Source: Streptomyces sp. WZ-12
Lineage (GTDB): Bacteria > Actinomycetota > Actinomycetes > Streptomycetales > Streptomycetaceae
NCBI RefSeq assembly: GCF_028898845.1
Contig: NZ_CP118574.1
Coordinates: 8,543,001 to 8,607,000, forward strand
Length of the DNA: 64,000 bases
Reading direction: 5' to 3'
The position numbers and the translations under genes are program-made. The notes beneath the pieces were generated by a model. The model was not told where the DNA came from. It ran no database searches and worked only from the letters and a program-made list of their open reading frames with translations. Position 1 is the first letter of the stretch, and each line of letters begins with the position of its first letter. Shown here one piece after another: positions 16,524 through 26,035 of this stretch.

Positions 16524-18967
16524 CCGGGCGGTCCGGCCCATCTGCGGGTCGGCGCACCATCCTTTGATGTCCACGCCGATAGGGCCCCGAGCGGTCCGTT
16601 CAACGGCCGGTAGGGCAACCCGTGTTCGGTTTCGAGGGGTACGGGCGGCGGATGCTCTTCCCTGAGCGATGCCGCGGCCTGCATGATGGGCCTGACCGAG
16701 GGGGAATTGAGAGGGATACTGCGGGAGCGGAACCCGGCCGGGGTCTTGGCGTCGGCCCGTGGTGATGAGAGCGAATGTGCGGGTTGGGCGGTCGGCGTGC
16801 GGGCCCTCAGAAAAAGCGGCGTGTCGCGTCGATTCCCACGTCGCGGCCCCGTTGGTGAACGAATCCACTGCGTGGTGCGTGCCGGGGGAGTCCGGGGAGA
16901 AGGTCGCGCAAACTCCCCCGTCCAGGTGATCTAGAGCGATTCGATGTTCGATGCCCGCTGTGGCGCGGGCATGGGAATCTTGCTTCGTGGGCTGGAAATT
17001 CCTATTGTCCGACCGAGGGTGCGATCTTGGAATGCCGTGGAACGTGCGGCGACGGCTGCGACCCGAAGGTCGTGCACACGACGTCATGGGAGAACTCCCT
17101 CGCGACGCTGGGAAAAAGCTCCCGCGTAGCGGGCAGGACGGGGCTTCGGGTCCTCTCCCGGCCTCGGCCGTGTTGATGCGGCGTTGTTGTAGCGGGGGAG
17201 TGTGCGTGCGGCCCGCCGTGTCCGGCAAGTGTGTCGGGGCGATACGGATCGCCTAGCCATCGCGCCCGCCCGTTAAGGCAGGCACTCCACGGTCATCCGG
17301 TTCATCCGGCGCCAGTATGGCGCTGTTGGCTTGCCGTTCATGTCGATGCCGGCGATATGCGTGTTCGACGTGGCGGCCTGACGGAGCTCTCGGCGGCGAG
17401 CGTGGGCGACTTGCTCACGGCGGCGAACTCCGCACGCGGCTGCCGGTCAGGACCCGCAGTGCACCGAGGTGGCCAACTCCCTTCGTCAGGAGTGGGGTTC
17501 GGGCGCCGCTGGCCTCTGGAGGCAAGTGCTCTTGGCTCACCGAAGTCCATGCTCCCGGGCGCCTCACGAGGGCGTCCTGTCCGATCGCCGGCCTCGCTCG
17601 TCACGGCGGTGCCCTCGGTTGACGGGGTCCGATCGGCCAAGGGCAGGTCACAGGGGACGTCCGACTCTTCGACGTTAAGCCTCGGGGGCATGGCCGAGGC
17701 GGCGGAGACCACAGAACACCGGGAAAGCGAAGCCCGCGTCAAGACGACTGTGAGAATGGCAATTTCGAACGGTTCGACGTCACCTCACCTGTACCACACG
17801 TCACTTGAAGAACAGTGGGAGTTTCGCATCCGATTGACAGATCCAGCCTCCTCTCGCGTTGTAGGACAGGTGCGAAGCCTCGGAGTCGTAGTGCGCGGGG
17901 CAAGGATGCCACGTGGTGAATTCTTAGAACCGTTGCGCCATGCAATGTCTGTGGCTTTCCTGTGCGCGGGCCGCATTCCACTGGCCTGATGTCGACCGGT
18001 CGGCATTCGGCCAGATCGTGTGCCCTTCGCTGTCTCCATCCCGTTGACATGGGGAAGGGGAGAGGGCCGGGAATCTGTATACGTGGATTTGGTTTTTGCT
18101 AGAGCTACGCGGGGTCGTTACATGGAAGTCACACGGTAAGCTACCGGTTGATCACTGGAGGTGGACCCGCGAGTTCCGCTCCATTCTGGTGCACAGAGTT
18201 TCGCTTTCCCTATGGATTTTGGCTCTCAAGGAGTCTCAATGACGAAGCCATGCCGCCTGCTTGAACCAAGGGGCGGGGGTGAGAACCCGGTTGCCGTGCA
18301 CGAGCCGCCATATGGCATCCGCGCTTCGACAGGCTGGGGCGACGTCGGGCACCAACACGAGCCTCGCCACGGGGGAGGTGACTGGTGTCGGTGCGGGTGG
18401 CGATATGGCCTGCGGACGCGGCGGTGAACTGACCGGTGGACAACGGGCTCATCCGGCGCGGTAGTCGGGGGTTGCGGCGCGTCGACGGGCGCGGGGCGAG
18501 GTCTCGTTGATCGGTTGCTCGACGGGGTGAGCCGGCAGTCGGGGTGGGGTGGACCAGGCCGCATTGAGCGCGCCGGGTCGGCTCTCGGCCGGGCCGCCAA
18601 CTCCCCTGCTGTGGTGGCCGGCTGGCGCCGGTCGCTCACTTCACTCCCGGGTGCGGCGGGTTACGTCGAGCGCCGACGCTTGTTGCCTACTTCTTTCGGG
18701 TGCATGGCGGCAGCGTTCGGCACTCTCCGGTGAGGTGACCTGCCCGCACCTGAATCCGTGCTCGTTGAGTAATTCCCGCTGCCCTGCACAGCGTTCGTTC
18801 GGTCCGAGTAAAGAACCCGGTGTCGTCGCCCCGGCACCGGCGCACATGGCAACGCACACCTGGATCGCAGGCCGGGCCCCGGAGGGTCGGGGCGGCCACA
18901 CCACCACAGCGAAGGCACCACAGCCGCACTGGCCCTCCGGGGCCACCACACAACGTACGGAGTACAC
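16524..18967. other. 2.4-kb gene-free region ahead of the diaminopropionate locus
   Basis: No frame in this stretch carries a recognisable domain or a convincing ribosome site. Parts of it (for example 17750-17990 and 18050-18260) are visibly less G+C-rich than flanking genes, with runs such as GGATTTGGTTTTTGC near 18085, and could hold long leaders, decayed genes or an undetected small RNA. The promoter of the Pls-like gene must lie near its right end. Confidence 0.45.
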
Positions 18968-21520
18968 ATGGCGAGCAAGTCCACCGACATCCCGACCGAC
19001 GGCCTGACCGAAACAACCATGCCCGCCCTTCGGGAGGAGAGGGATCCGACACACGCCTTGGAGGAGATCTTCGCCGAGGTGTTAGCCGAGGTGGTGGGCG
19101 TCGAACAGGTCCCGGTCGAGAGCCACTTCTTCAACGACCTCGGCGCCGACTCACTGGTGATGGCGCATTTCTGCGCGCGGGTCAGAAAGCGACCGGACCT
19201 GCCGTCGGTGTCGATGAAGGACATCTACCAGCACTCCACCGTCCGCAGCCTCGCGGCGGCACTGGAACACGCCACACCCGAGCCGGCCACGCCGGTCGGG
19301 CCGGCCCCGGTCGAGGCGCCGCCACAGGGGAGCAGCCTGCGCTATGCCCTGTGCGGGACACTGCAGTTGCTCTTCTTCCTCGGCTACTCCTACCTCACCG
19401 CCCTCGCCACCACGAGGGGTTACGACTGGGTCTCCAACGCCTCGGGAGCGATCGGCGTCTACGGCCGGGCAGTGCTCTTCGGCAGTGCCGAGTGCATCGG
19501 CCTGAGCCTCTTCCCGATCGTGGCCAAGTGGGTCCTCATCGGCCGCTGGAAGCCGCGGGAGTTCCCGATCTGGGGGCTGACCTACCTGCGCTTCTGGATC
19601 GTCAAGGTGCTGCTGCACGCCAACCCCATGGTGCTGTTCGTCGGCAGCCCCGTGTACGTGCTCTATCTCCGCGCCCTGGGCGCGAAGATCGGCAAGCACG
19701 TCACGATCCTCTCCCACCACGTCCCCGTCTGCACCGACCTGCTCACCATCGGCACCGGCAGCGTGCTCCGCAAGGACTCGTTCTTCCTCTGCTACCGGGC
19801 CCACGCCGGGCGGATCCAGACCGGCACAGTCACCCTCGGCCGCAATGCGTTCGTCGGCGAGCGGACCGTGTTGGACATCGACACCGCGATGGGCGACGGG
19901 GCCCAGCTCGGCCACACCTCCACCCTCCAACGCGGCGAGACCGTACCGAGCGGGCAGCGGTGGCACGGATCCCCCGCCGAGCGCACCGAGTTGAACTACG
20001 TGCGGGTCGCACCAGCGCACTGTGGCACGCCGCGGCGGATCGCTTTCGGCCTGGTCAGCCTGTTGAGGACGTTCCTCGTCGGGCTGCCGCTGGTCATCGG
20101 CGGTGCCGCCCTGCTGTTGACCGAAGTCCCCATGCCTGTGGGCCACAAGGCCCTGAGCGAGGAGTCAGTCACCTCGACGGCGTTCTACCTCGACACCCTG
20201 ATCTTCTCCCTCGCGCTGTTCTTCGGGTTCGTCATCCTGGGCCTGGTCGTGCTCTGCACCGTGCCGCGCCTGCTGCGCCGGGTGATCAGGCCGGACACCG
20301 TCTATCCGCTCTACGGCTTCCAGTACGGCGTGCACCGCGCGATCGCGCGCATGACGAACCTCAAGTTCTTCATCTGGCTGTTCGGCGACAGCTCCTACAT
20401 CGTCCACTACCTCCAGGGCCTGGGGTACGACCTCTCCCGCGTCGAGCAGACCGGCTCGAACTTCGGCAGCGGCCTACAGCACGAATCCCCGTTCCTGAGC
20501 TTCGTGGGCAGCGGAACGATGGTCGCCGACGGACTGTCGATCCTCAACGCGGAGATCTCCCACACCTCCTTCAGCGTGTCCCGCACCGAGATCGGCAGGC
20601 AGAACTTCCTCGGCAACTTCATCGCCTACCCCGTCGGCGGCCGGACCGGTGACAACTGCCTCCTGGCGACCAAGGTGATGGTCCCGCTCGACGGCGAAAT
20701 CCGGGAGGGCGTGGGGCTGTTGGGCTCGCCCAGCTTCGAGATCCCGCGGACGGTGGAGCGCGACGCCCGCTTCGACCACCTGCGCGACGGCGACGAACTG
20801 CGCCGCCGCCTGGCGGCCAAGAACCGTTACAACCTGCGCTCCATCGGCCTGCTGCTCCTCCTGCGGTGGCTGCACTTCTTCGCGCTGACGCTGCTGAGCG
20901 TGGCCACCTTCTACCGCGATGACGCGCTCGGACAACTCCTGGACGCCGTGTTCCTGGTGTTCTCCGTGGGATTCACCGCCGCCTACTTCGGGCTGATCGA
21001 GCGGTGCCTGATGCGGTTCCGCCCCCTGCAGCCGAAGGTGTGCTCCATCTACGACCCGTACTTCTGGCACCACGAGCGGCTGTGGAAGGTACCCGAAACC
21101 CACTTCAACGCCTTCAACGGCACCCCGTTCAAGAACGTCCTGTGGCGGATGTTGGGAGTCCGGGTCGGCCGTCGGGTCTTCGACGACGGCTGCTTCATCA
21201 CGGAGCGCACGCTGGCGACCATCGGCGACGACTCCACCTTGAACGCCGGCAGCAAGATCCAGTGCCACTCGCAGGAGGACGGCACCTTCAAGTCCGATCA
21301 CTCAACGCTCGGCACCGGCAGCACCCTGGGGGTGGGTGCACTCGTCCACTACGGCGTGACGATGGGGGAGGGCGCGGTGCTCGCCGCCGACTCCTTCCTG
21401 ATGAAGGGCGAAGACGTACCCCACAACGCAGTGTGGGCGGGAAACCCGGCCGCCGAGACCCCTCACCACCGGCAGCGGGCGCCCCAGACAGGCACCGCAG
21501 CGGCGGCCACCTTGCGGTAA
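18968..21520 (+). CDS. Pls-like membrane NRPS component: carrier domain + 6 TM + three tandem beta-helix domains, no A domain
   Basis: 850 residues. Residues ~30-100 form a carrier domain with the phosphopantetheine serine at Ser62 (LGADSLVM). Predicted membrane segments lie near 125-147, 168-190, 360-384, 409-431, 625-648 and 656-680. Between and after them are three repeated left-handed-beta-helix-like blocks (~236-340, ~448-595, ~695-830; for example TIGTGSVLRKDSFF and LGTGSTLGVGALVHYGVTMG). This is the C-terminal architecture of epsilon-poly-lysine synthetase (Pls/PosA family), where the tandem domains extend the polymer chain, but the usual N-terminal adenylation domain is missing. The A-T-TE gene 193 nt downstream probably supplies the activated monomer. 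Codon 39 is TTA, so translation should depend on the bldA tRNA. Confidence 0.85.
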   Translation: MASKSTDIPTDGLTETTMPALREERDPTHALEEIFAEVLAEVVGVEQVPVESHFFNDLGADSLVMAHFCARVRKRPDLPSVSMKDIYQHSTVRSLAAALEHATPEPATPVGPAPVEAPPQGSSLRYALCGTLQLLFFLGYSYLTALATTRGYDWVSNASGAIGVYGRAVLFGSAECIGLSLFPIVAKWVLIGRWKPREFPIWGLTYLRFWIVKVLLHANPMVLFVGSPVYVLYLRALGAKIGKHVTILSHHVPVCTDLLTIGTGSVLRKDSFFLCYRAHAGRIQTGTVTLGRNAFVGERTVLDIDTAMGDGAQLGHTSTLQRGETVPSGQRWHGSPAERTELNYVRVAPAHCGTPRRIAFGLVSLLRTFLVGLPLVIGGAALLLTEVPMPVGHKALSEESVTSTAFYLDTLIFSLALFFGFVILGLVVLCTVPRLLRRVIRPDTVYPLYGFQYGVHRAIARMTNLKFFIWLFGDSSYIVHYLQGLGYDLSRVEQTGSNFGSGLQHESPFLSFVGSGTMVADGLSILNAEISHTSFSVSRTEIGRQNFLGNFIAYPVGGRTGDNCLLATKVMVPLDGEIREGVGLLGSPSFEIPRTVERDARFDHLRDGDELRRRLAAKNRYNLRSIGLLLLLRWLHFFALTLLSVATFYRDDALGQLLDAVFLVFSVGFTAAYFGLIERCLMRFRPLQPKVCSIYDPYFWHHERLWKVPETHFNAFNGTPFKNVLWRMLGVRVGRRVFDDGCFITERTLATIGDDSTLNAGSKIQCHSQEDGTFKSDHSTLGTGSTLGVGALVHYGVTMGEGAVLAADSFLMKGEDVPHNAVWAGNPAAETPHHRQRAPQTGTAAAATLR
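19082..19084 (+). promoter_or_regulatory. In-frame TTA codon (bldA target) in the Pls-like gene
   Basis: Codon 39 (Leu in AEVLAEV) is TTA, in frame with the ATG at 18968. In Streptomyces, TTA is read only by the developmentally controlled bldA tRNA, so this codon can delay expression until differentiation. Confidence 0.85.
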
Positions 21521-21713
21521 GCCGATCGCCAGGCCGTCACTGCGCCGCCGAACCCACGGAACGACCAACACCCGTCACACGCTGGACGGTTGAGAAATCC
21601 CGTACCACCGACCGGAACACCAACCGGTACGCCACCCGCCACCGCCGACCGCCACGGCCCACCACCACCAGCCACCGTGGCGCCGGCGAGAAGAGGAACA
21701 AGAGGCAACCCCG

Positions 21714-24700
21714 ATGGACAATCCGCAGGACGTCGACCGCGAGTACTGGACGAGAGTGCTCTCCGCCGGAGGGTTCACCGCGATCCCGCGGTGGGCGCCC
21801 GATCCGGCGACCGGCGTGGCCGAACACGAACTGCCCCTTCCGGACGCCCTGGTGACGAGGCTGCGCCAACGGACCGACGGTCTGGACGTACGCCTGAATG
21901 CGGCCCTGCTGGCCGCACACGCCAAGGTCCTTGCCGCGCTCGCCGGCGAGCGGGAGGTGGTCACCGGCTACCTCTCCGCCGACGGCGGACCGGCACTGCC
22001 CTGCCGGGTCTCCACCGGTTCCCGCACCTGGCGCGAACTGGCGCGGGACGCCGCCTGGGCGGCCGCCGAACTCCGCTCCCACCACGGCTACCCGGTGGAC
22101 GCCCTGAGGGCCGAACTGGGTCTGGCCCAACAGCCGCCGTTCGAGGTGGAGTTGGACCTGTCCGGGACCGACGACGAACTGGCCGACACCACCGTGCTCA
22201 GGCTGGCGATACTGCGGCACGACGGGCGGATCACGCTGCACCTGCGCTACCGGACCGAGGTGCTGGACGCGAAGTACGCCGCCCGGATCACCGGCTACCA
22301 CCTCACCGCGCTCGCACGCTTCGCAGCGGACCCCGACGCCGAGCACGCGACGCAGAGCCTGTTGTCCGTGGCCGAACGCCGCTTCCAACTCGAAGCGCTG
22401 ACGGGCCCCGACCTCGACCTGCCCGACCACCGTTTCCACGAACTGTTCGAGGAGCGGGTACGCCGCCACCCGGACGCCGTCGCCGCCGTGCACGGTGGCC
22501 GGCAGTGGACCTACCAGGAGCTCAACTCCCACGCCAACCGCCTGGGGCGTGCCCTCCTGGCCCAGGGACTGACCCGTGAAGGCGTCGTCGCCGTCGTCAC
22601 CGAACGCAACCTCGACTGGATGGCCGCCGTCCTGGCCGTCTTCAAGGCCGGCGGCGTCTACCTGCCCATCGAGCCGCACTTTCCCCCCGACCGCATCGCC
22701 GCCGTGCTCACCCGGGCCGAATGCCGCCTCGTCCTCACCGAACCGGGCAGCACCGCCACCCTCGACCAGGCACTGGCCGCCCTGCCCGACACCCACTCCC
22801 TGGACATCCACACCGTCCTGGCCGACGACGACCTCGGCACCGACGACCTGGGCGTCGACGTCGGTGCCGACCAACTCGCCTACATCTACTTCACCAGCGG
22901 TTCCACCGGCGAGCCCAAGGGCGCGATGTGCGAACACGCCGGCTTCCTCAACCATCTCTACGCCAAGATCGGCGACTTGGGGATCATCGAAGGCAGCGTC
23001 GTCGCCCAGACCGCACCGCAGTGCTTCGACATCTCCCTGTGGCAACTCGTCTCCGCACTCCTGGTCGGCGGACGGACCCACCTGGTCGAGCAGAAGGTGA
23101 TCCTCGACGTCCCGCGCTTCGTCGACACCCTCGCCGACGGACGCATCACCGTCCTCCAGGTCGTCCCCTCCTACCTCGAAGCCGTCCTGACCCACCTGGA
23201 ACTCCACCCCAGTCAACTCCCGGACCTGCGCTGCGTGTCGGTCACCGGTGAGGAGTTGAAGACGGAGCTCGCCCAGCGCTGGTTCGGCGCCGTGTCGGGC
23301 ATCCGACTGGTCAACGCCTACGGCCTGACGGAGACCTCCGACGACACCAACCACGAGGTCATGGAAGGGGCGCCGGACGACGGCCGGATCCCGCTCGGGC
23401 CGTGCGTGAACAACGTGCGCGTCTACATCGTCGACGACAACCTGGAGCCGGTGCCGCTGGGCGCCCCGGGCCAGATCGTCTTCTCCGGAGTCTGCGTCGG
23501 CCGCGGCTACGTCAACGACCCCGAACGCACCCGGGACGCCTTCCTCGACGACCCGCACTACCCAGGCCAACGGCTCTACAAGGGCGGCGACTACGGCCGC
23601 TGGCTGCCCGGCGCCAAGCTGGAGTTCCTCGGGCGCCGCGACGCCCAGGTCAAGGTCCGCGGCTTCCGCATCGAGATCGGCGAGATCGAGAACGCACTGC
23701 TGCGGGCGCCCGGCGTGCGCGACGGCGCCGTCACGGTCGCCGGGGACCACCAAAGCAAGCGCCTGGTGGCCTTCTACAGCGGCCCACAGCCCCTGCACAC
23801 CGAGAGCCTCCGGAAACAACTCGCCAAGTCGCTGCCCTCGTACATGGTGCCCGGCACCTTCCACTGGCGCGAACAACTGCCGTTGACCGCCAACGGAAAG
23901 ATCGACAAGAAGGCCCTCACCGCGCTCGCCAACCAACCCGAGGACGTCGAGAACCACCAGGCACCGCGCACACCCGCCGAGCGGCGACTGGCCGGGGCCT
24001 GGGCGAAGATCCTCGGCGTCCCGGAGGACCGGATCGGGCGGCACGACCACTTCTTCGACCTGGGCGGCACCTCCCTGTCGGCCGTGAAACTGGCCATCGC
24101 CCTCGACCGCGCCGTCTCCCTCAAGGACCTCACCCGGCACCCGGTCCTCGCCGACCTGGCCGCACTGCTCGACGGCCAACAGGAGCGTCGCCGCGGGCTG
24201 TTGCACACCCTGGCCGAACCCGAGGGCGAGCCCATCGGCCACCTGGTGTGCTTCCCCTACGCCGGGGGCAACGCGGTCAACTTCCAACAGGTGGCCAGGC
24301 ACCTCCAAGCCGGCGGACTGGCGGTCCACGCCGTCGAACTGCCCGGCCACGACCTCGCCGTCAACCAGGAACCCTTCGCACCACTGGAACGCGTGGTCGA
24401 GCAAGTCGTTGCGGAGATCACCCAGCGCGGCCTGACCGAGGTCCTGCTGTGGGGCCACTCCTCAGGCACCGCATTCGCCCTGGCGACCGCCCAACTCCTG
24501 CAAGCCCGCCAGGCCCCCGCCCAACGGGTCTTCCTCAGCGCCCAGTTGCCCGGCGAAGCCCCCGACCGATACGCCGCCGCCAGCGCGCTCGCCGCCCAAA
24601 GCGACGAGGAGATCGCCAAGGAGCTCAGCGCGGACAGCGGCTACGGCACCCTGGGCGACCTCGACCGCCAGCGCGCCACCCGCGCCGCTTCCGCCTACCG

Positions 24701-24971
24701 GCACGACGCGCTCTGCGCCCACCGTTACTTCGCCGGCGCCCTCGACCGTCCCCCGACGGCCAGGCTGACCACACCCCTCACCGTCATCGTCGCCGACGAC
24801 GACCCGATCACCGCGGACGCCGCACACCGACACCTCCAGTGGCGGACCCTGGCCGACCACGTCGACCTGCACCAACTCCCCGACGGCGGCCACTACTTCC
24901 CGCGCACCCGCCCGGCCGAGACGGCGCAGGCCGTCCTGCGCGCCGTCCACCCGCCGACCACTCCTCGGTGA
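21714..24971 (+). CDS. NRPS: partial C - adenylation - carrier - thioesterase
   Basis: 1085 residues. Residues 1-235 resemble the C-terminal half of a condensation domain without HHxxxDG. The A domain is ~240-735 (A3 YFTSGSTGEPKG, A5 NAYGLTETS, A7 YKGGDYGRW, A8 RDAQVKVRGFRIEIGEIE, A10 NGKID). The T domain has Ser787 in LGGTSLS. A TE domain from ~840 has FPYAGG and GHSSG (Ser916), the alpha/beta-hydrolase type seen in both NRPS-terminal and type II TEs. A hand alignment to GrsA gives a binding code of about D-I-W-Q-S-T-A-D-D-K; the two acidic residues suit a cationic amino acid, consistent with the adjacent diaminopropionate genes. It lies between the Pls-like and hydroxylase genes in a tight plus-strand locus. 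Confidence 0.92.
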   Translation: MDNPQDVDREYWTRVLSAGGFTAIPRWAPDPATGVAEHELPLPDALVTRLRQRTDGLDVRLNAALLAAHAKVLAALAGEREVVTGYLSADGGPALPCRVSTGSRTWRELARDAAWAAAELRSHHGYPVDALRAELGLAQQPPFEVELDLSGTDDELADTTVLRLAILRHDGRITLHLRYRTEVLDAKYAARITGYHLTALARFAADPDAEHATQSLLSVAERRFQLEALTGPDLDLPDHRFHELFEERVRRHPDAVAAVHGGRQWTYQELNSHANRLGRALLAQGLTREGVVAVVTERNLDWMAAVLAVFKAGGVYLPIEPHFPPDRIAAVLTRAECRLVLTEPGSTATLDQALAALPDTHSLDIHTVLADDDLGTDDLGVDVGADQLAYIYFTSGSTGEPKGAMCEHAGFLNHLYAKIGDLGIIEGSVVAQTAPQCFDISLWQLVSALLVGGRTHLVEQKVILDVPRFVDTLADGRITVLQVVPSYLEAVLTHLELHPSQLPDLRCVSVTGEELKTELAQRWFGAVSGIRLVNAYGLTETSDDTNHEVMEGAPDDGRIPLGPCVNNVRVYIVDDNLEPVPLGAPGQIVFSGVCVGRGYVNDPERTRDAFLDDPHYPGQRLYKGGDYGRWLPGAKLEFLGRRDAQVKVRGFRIEIGEIENALLRAPGVRDGAVTVAGDHQSKRLVAFYSGPQPLHTESLRKQLAKSLPSYMVPGTFHWREQLPLTANGKIDKKALTALANQPEDVENHQAPRTPAERRLAGAWAKILGVPEDRIGRHDHFFDLGGTSLSAVKLAIALDRAVSLKDLTRHPVLADLAALLDGQQERRRGLLHTLAEPEGEPIGHLVCFPYAGGNAVNFQQVARHLQAGGLAVHAVELPGHDLAVNQEPFAPLERVVEQVVAEITQRGLTEVLLWGHSSGTAFALATAQLLQARQAPAQRVFLSAQLPGEAPDRYAAASALAAQSDEEIAKELSADSGYGTLGDLDRQRATRAASAYRHDALCAHRYFAGALDRPPTARLTTPLTVIVADDDPITADAAHRHLQWRTLADHVDLHQLPDGGHYFPRTRPAETAQAVLRAVHPPTTPR

Positions 24972-25027
24972 CGCCCACACCAAGCCCCGAAGAAGCAACC
25001 AGAGCACGAGAAAGGAACGGGACGTCA

Positions 25028-26035
25028 ATGCCCGCAACACCACCATCAGCCGCACTGTTCGAGGTGTCCGTCCAACCCGGCAAGCCGCCGATGCTGCAGG
25101 CCGAGGCAAGCAGCGACCCCGTGCAGTGGGTGGCCCGACACCGCGACGCACTCCGTGCCGCCGTCACCAAGCACGGCGCCGTCCTGGTGCGCGGCCTCGG
25201 CCTGCGCGACGTGCCCCAGACCACGGCGGCCTTCCGGACGCTCTCCCCCCACCTGATGGCCGACAAGGAGAGTTTCGCCCCGCGCCAGACCTACGAGGAG
25301 GGGGTGTACTCCTCCTCGAAGTGGCCGCAGAACCAGCCGATGTGCATGCACCACGAGCTCAGCTACACGTTGGAACTGCCCGGCCTGATGCTCTTCGCCT
25401 GCCTGAGCGCACCCACCAGCGGCGGGGCGACCGGCGTCGCGGACTCCGCGGCGGTCCTGGACGCACTGCCGCGGAGGCTGGTCAAGCGGTTCGAGCGGCA
25501 GGGCTGGCTGCTGACCCGTACCTACAACGACGAGATCGGCGCCTCCGTCGCCGAGGCGTTCGGCACCGACGACCGCATCACCGTCGAACAGTACTGCCGG
25601 GACAACGCCATCGCCTTCGAGTGGCAGCCCGACGGCGGCCTGCGGACCCGCCAGCGGCGCAGCGCCGTCGTGCGCCACCCCGTCTCCGGCCGGCGCTGCT
25701 GGTTCAACCAGATCGCCTTCCTCAACGAGTGGACCATCGCTCCGGAGATCCGCGAATACCTGGTGGAGGAGTACGGCGCCGACGGACTGCCGTTCAACAC
25801 CTTCTTCGGCAACGGCGACCCGATCGACGCCGACACCGTCCAACTCCTCAACACCGTCTACGAGACCCACACCGCGCGCGAGCCCTGGCAGGCCGGCGAT
25901 CTGATGCTCGTGGACAACATCCGCACCGCGCACAGCCGGGAGCCGTTCGACGGGGCACGCGAAGTCCTCGTCGCGATGACCGACCCGGTGCACCTGACCG
26001 ACTGCTCGCCCACCATCGAGGTGACCCCCAAGTGA
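25028..26035 (+). CDS. SyrP/TauD-type iron(II)/2-oxoglutarate-dependent hydroxylase
   Basis: 335 residues. Iron ligands: His108 and Glu110 (an HxE facial triad, the clavaminate-synthase/SyrP variant) and distal His302 in TAHSREPF; Arg311 is placed to bind 2-oxoglutarate. FNQIAFLNEW at 226-235 is typical of SyrP-like proteins that hydroxylate amino acids, often on NRPS carriers. Position 56 nt after the NRPS and overlapping SbnB by a GTGA junction ties it to the diaminopropionate pathway; it may hydroxylate the monomer or another substrate. This activity is not needed for plain poly-diaminopropionate. Confidence 0.85.
   Translation: MPATPPSAALFEVSVQPGKPPMLQAEASSDPVQWVARHRDALRAAVTKHGAVLVRGLGLRDVPQTTAAFRTLSPHLMADKESFAPRQTYEEGVYSSSKWPQNQPMCMHHELSYTLELPGLMLFACLSAPTSGGATGVADSAAVLDALPRRLVKRFERQGWLLTRTYNDEIGASVAEAFGTDDRITVEQYCRDNAIAFEWQPDGGLRTRQRRSAVVRHPVSGRRCWFNQIAFLNEWTIAPEIREYLVEEYGADGLPFNTFFGNGDPIDADTVQLLNTVYETHTAREPWQAGDLMLVDNIRTAHSREPFDGAREVLVAMTDPVHLTDCSPTIEVTPK

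Noticed and set aside
17231..17989. 252-codon frame in the gene-free region
   Set aside because: No recognisable domain, no ribosome site and irregular codon composition; not supported as a gene.
21537..24458. 973-codon minus-strand frame opposite the NRPS
   Set aside because: No domain, composition typical of an antisense shadow; the plus strand shows complete A, T and TE motifs.
23402..26035. 877-codon plus-strand frame ending with the hydroxylase
   Set aside because: Its first ~540 codons are an out-of-frame reading of the NRPS; the hydroxylase starts at 25028.
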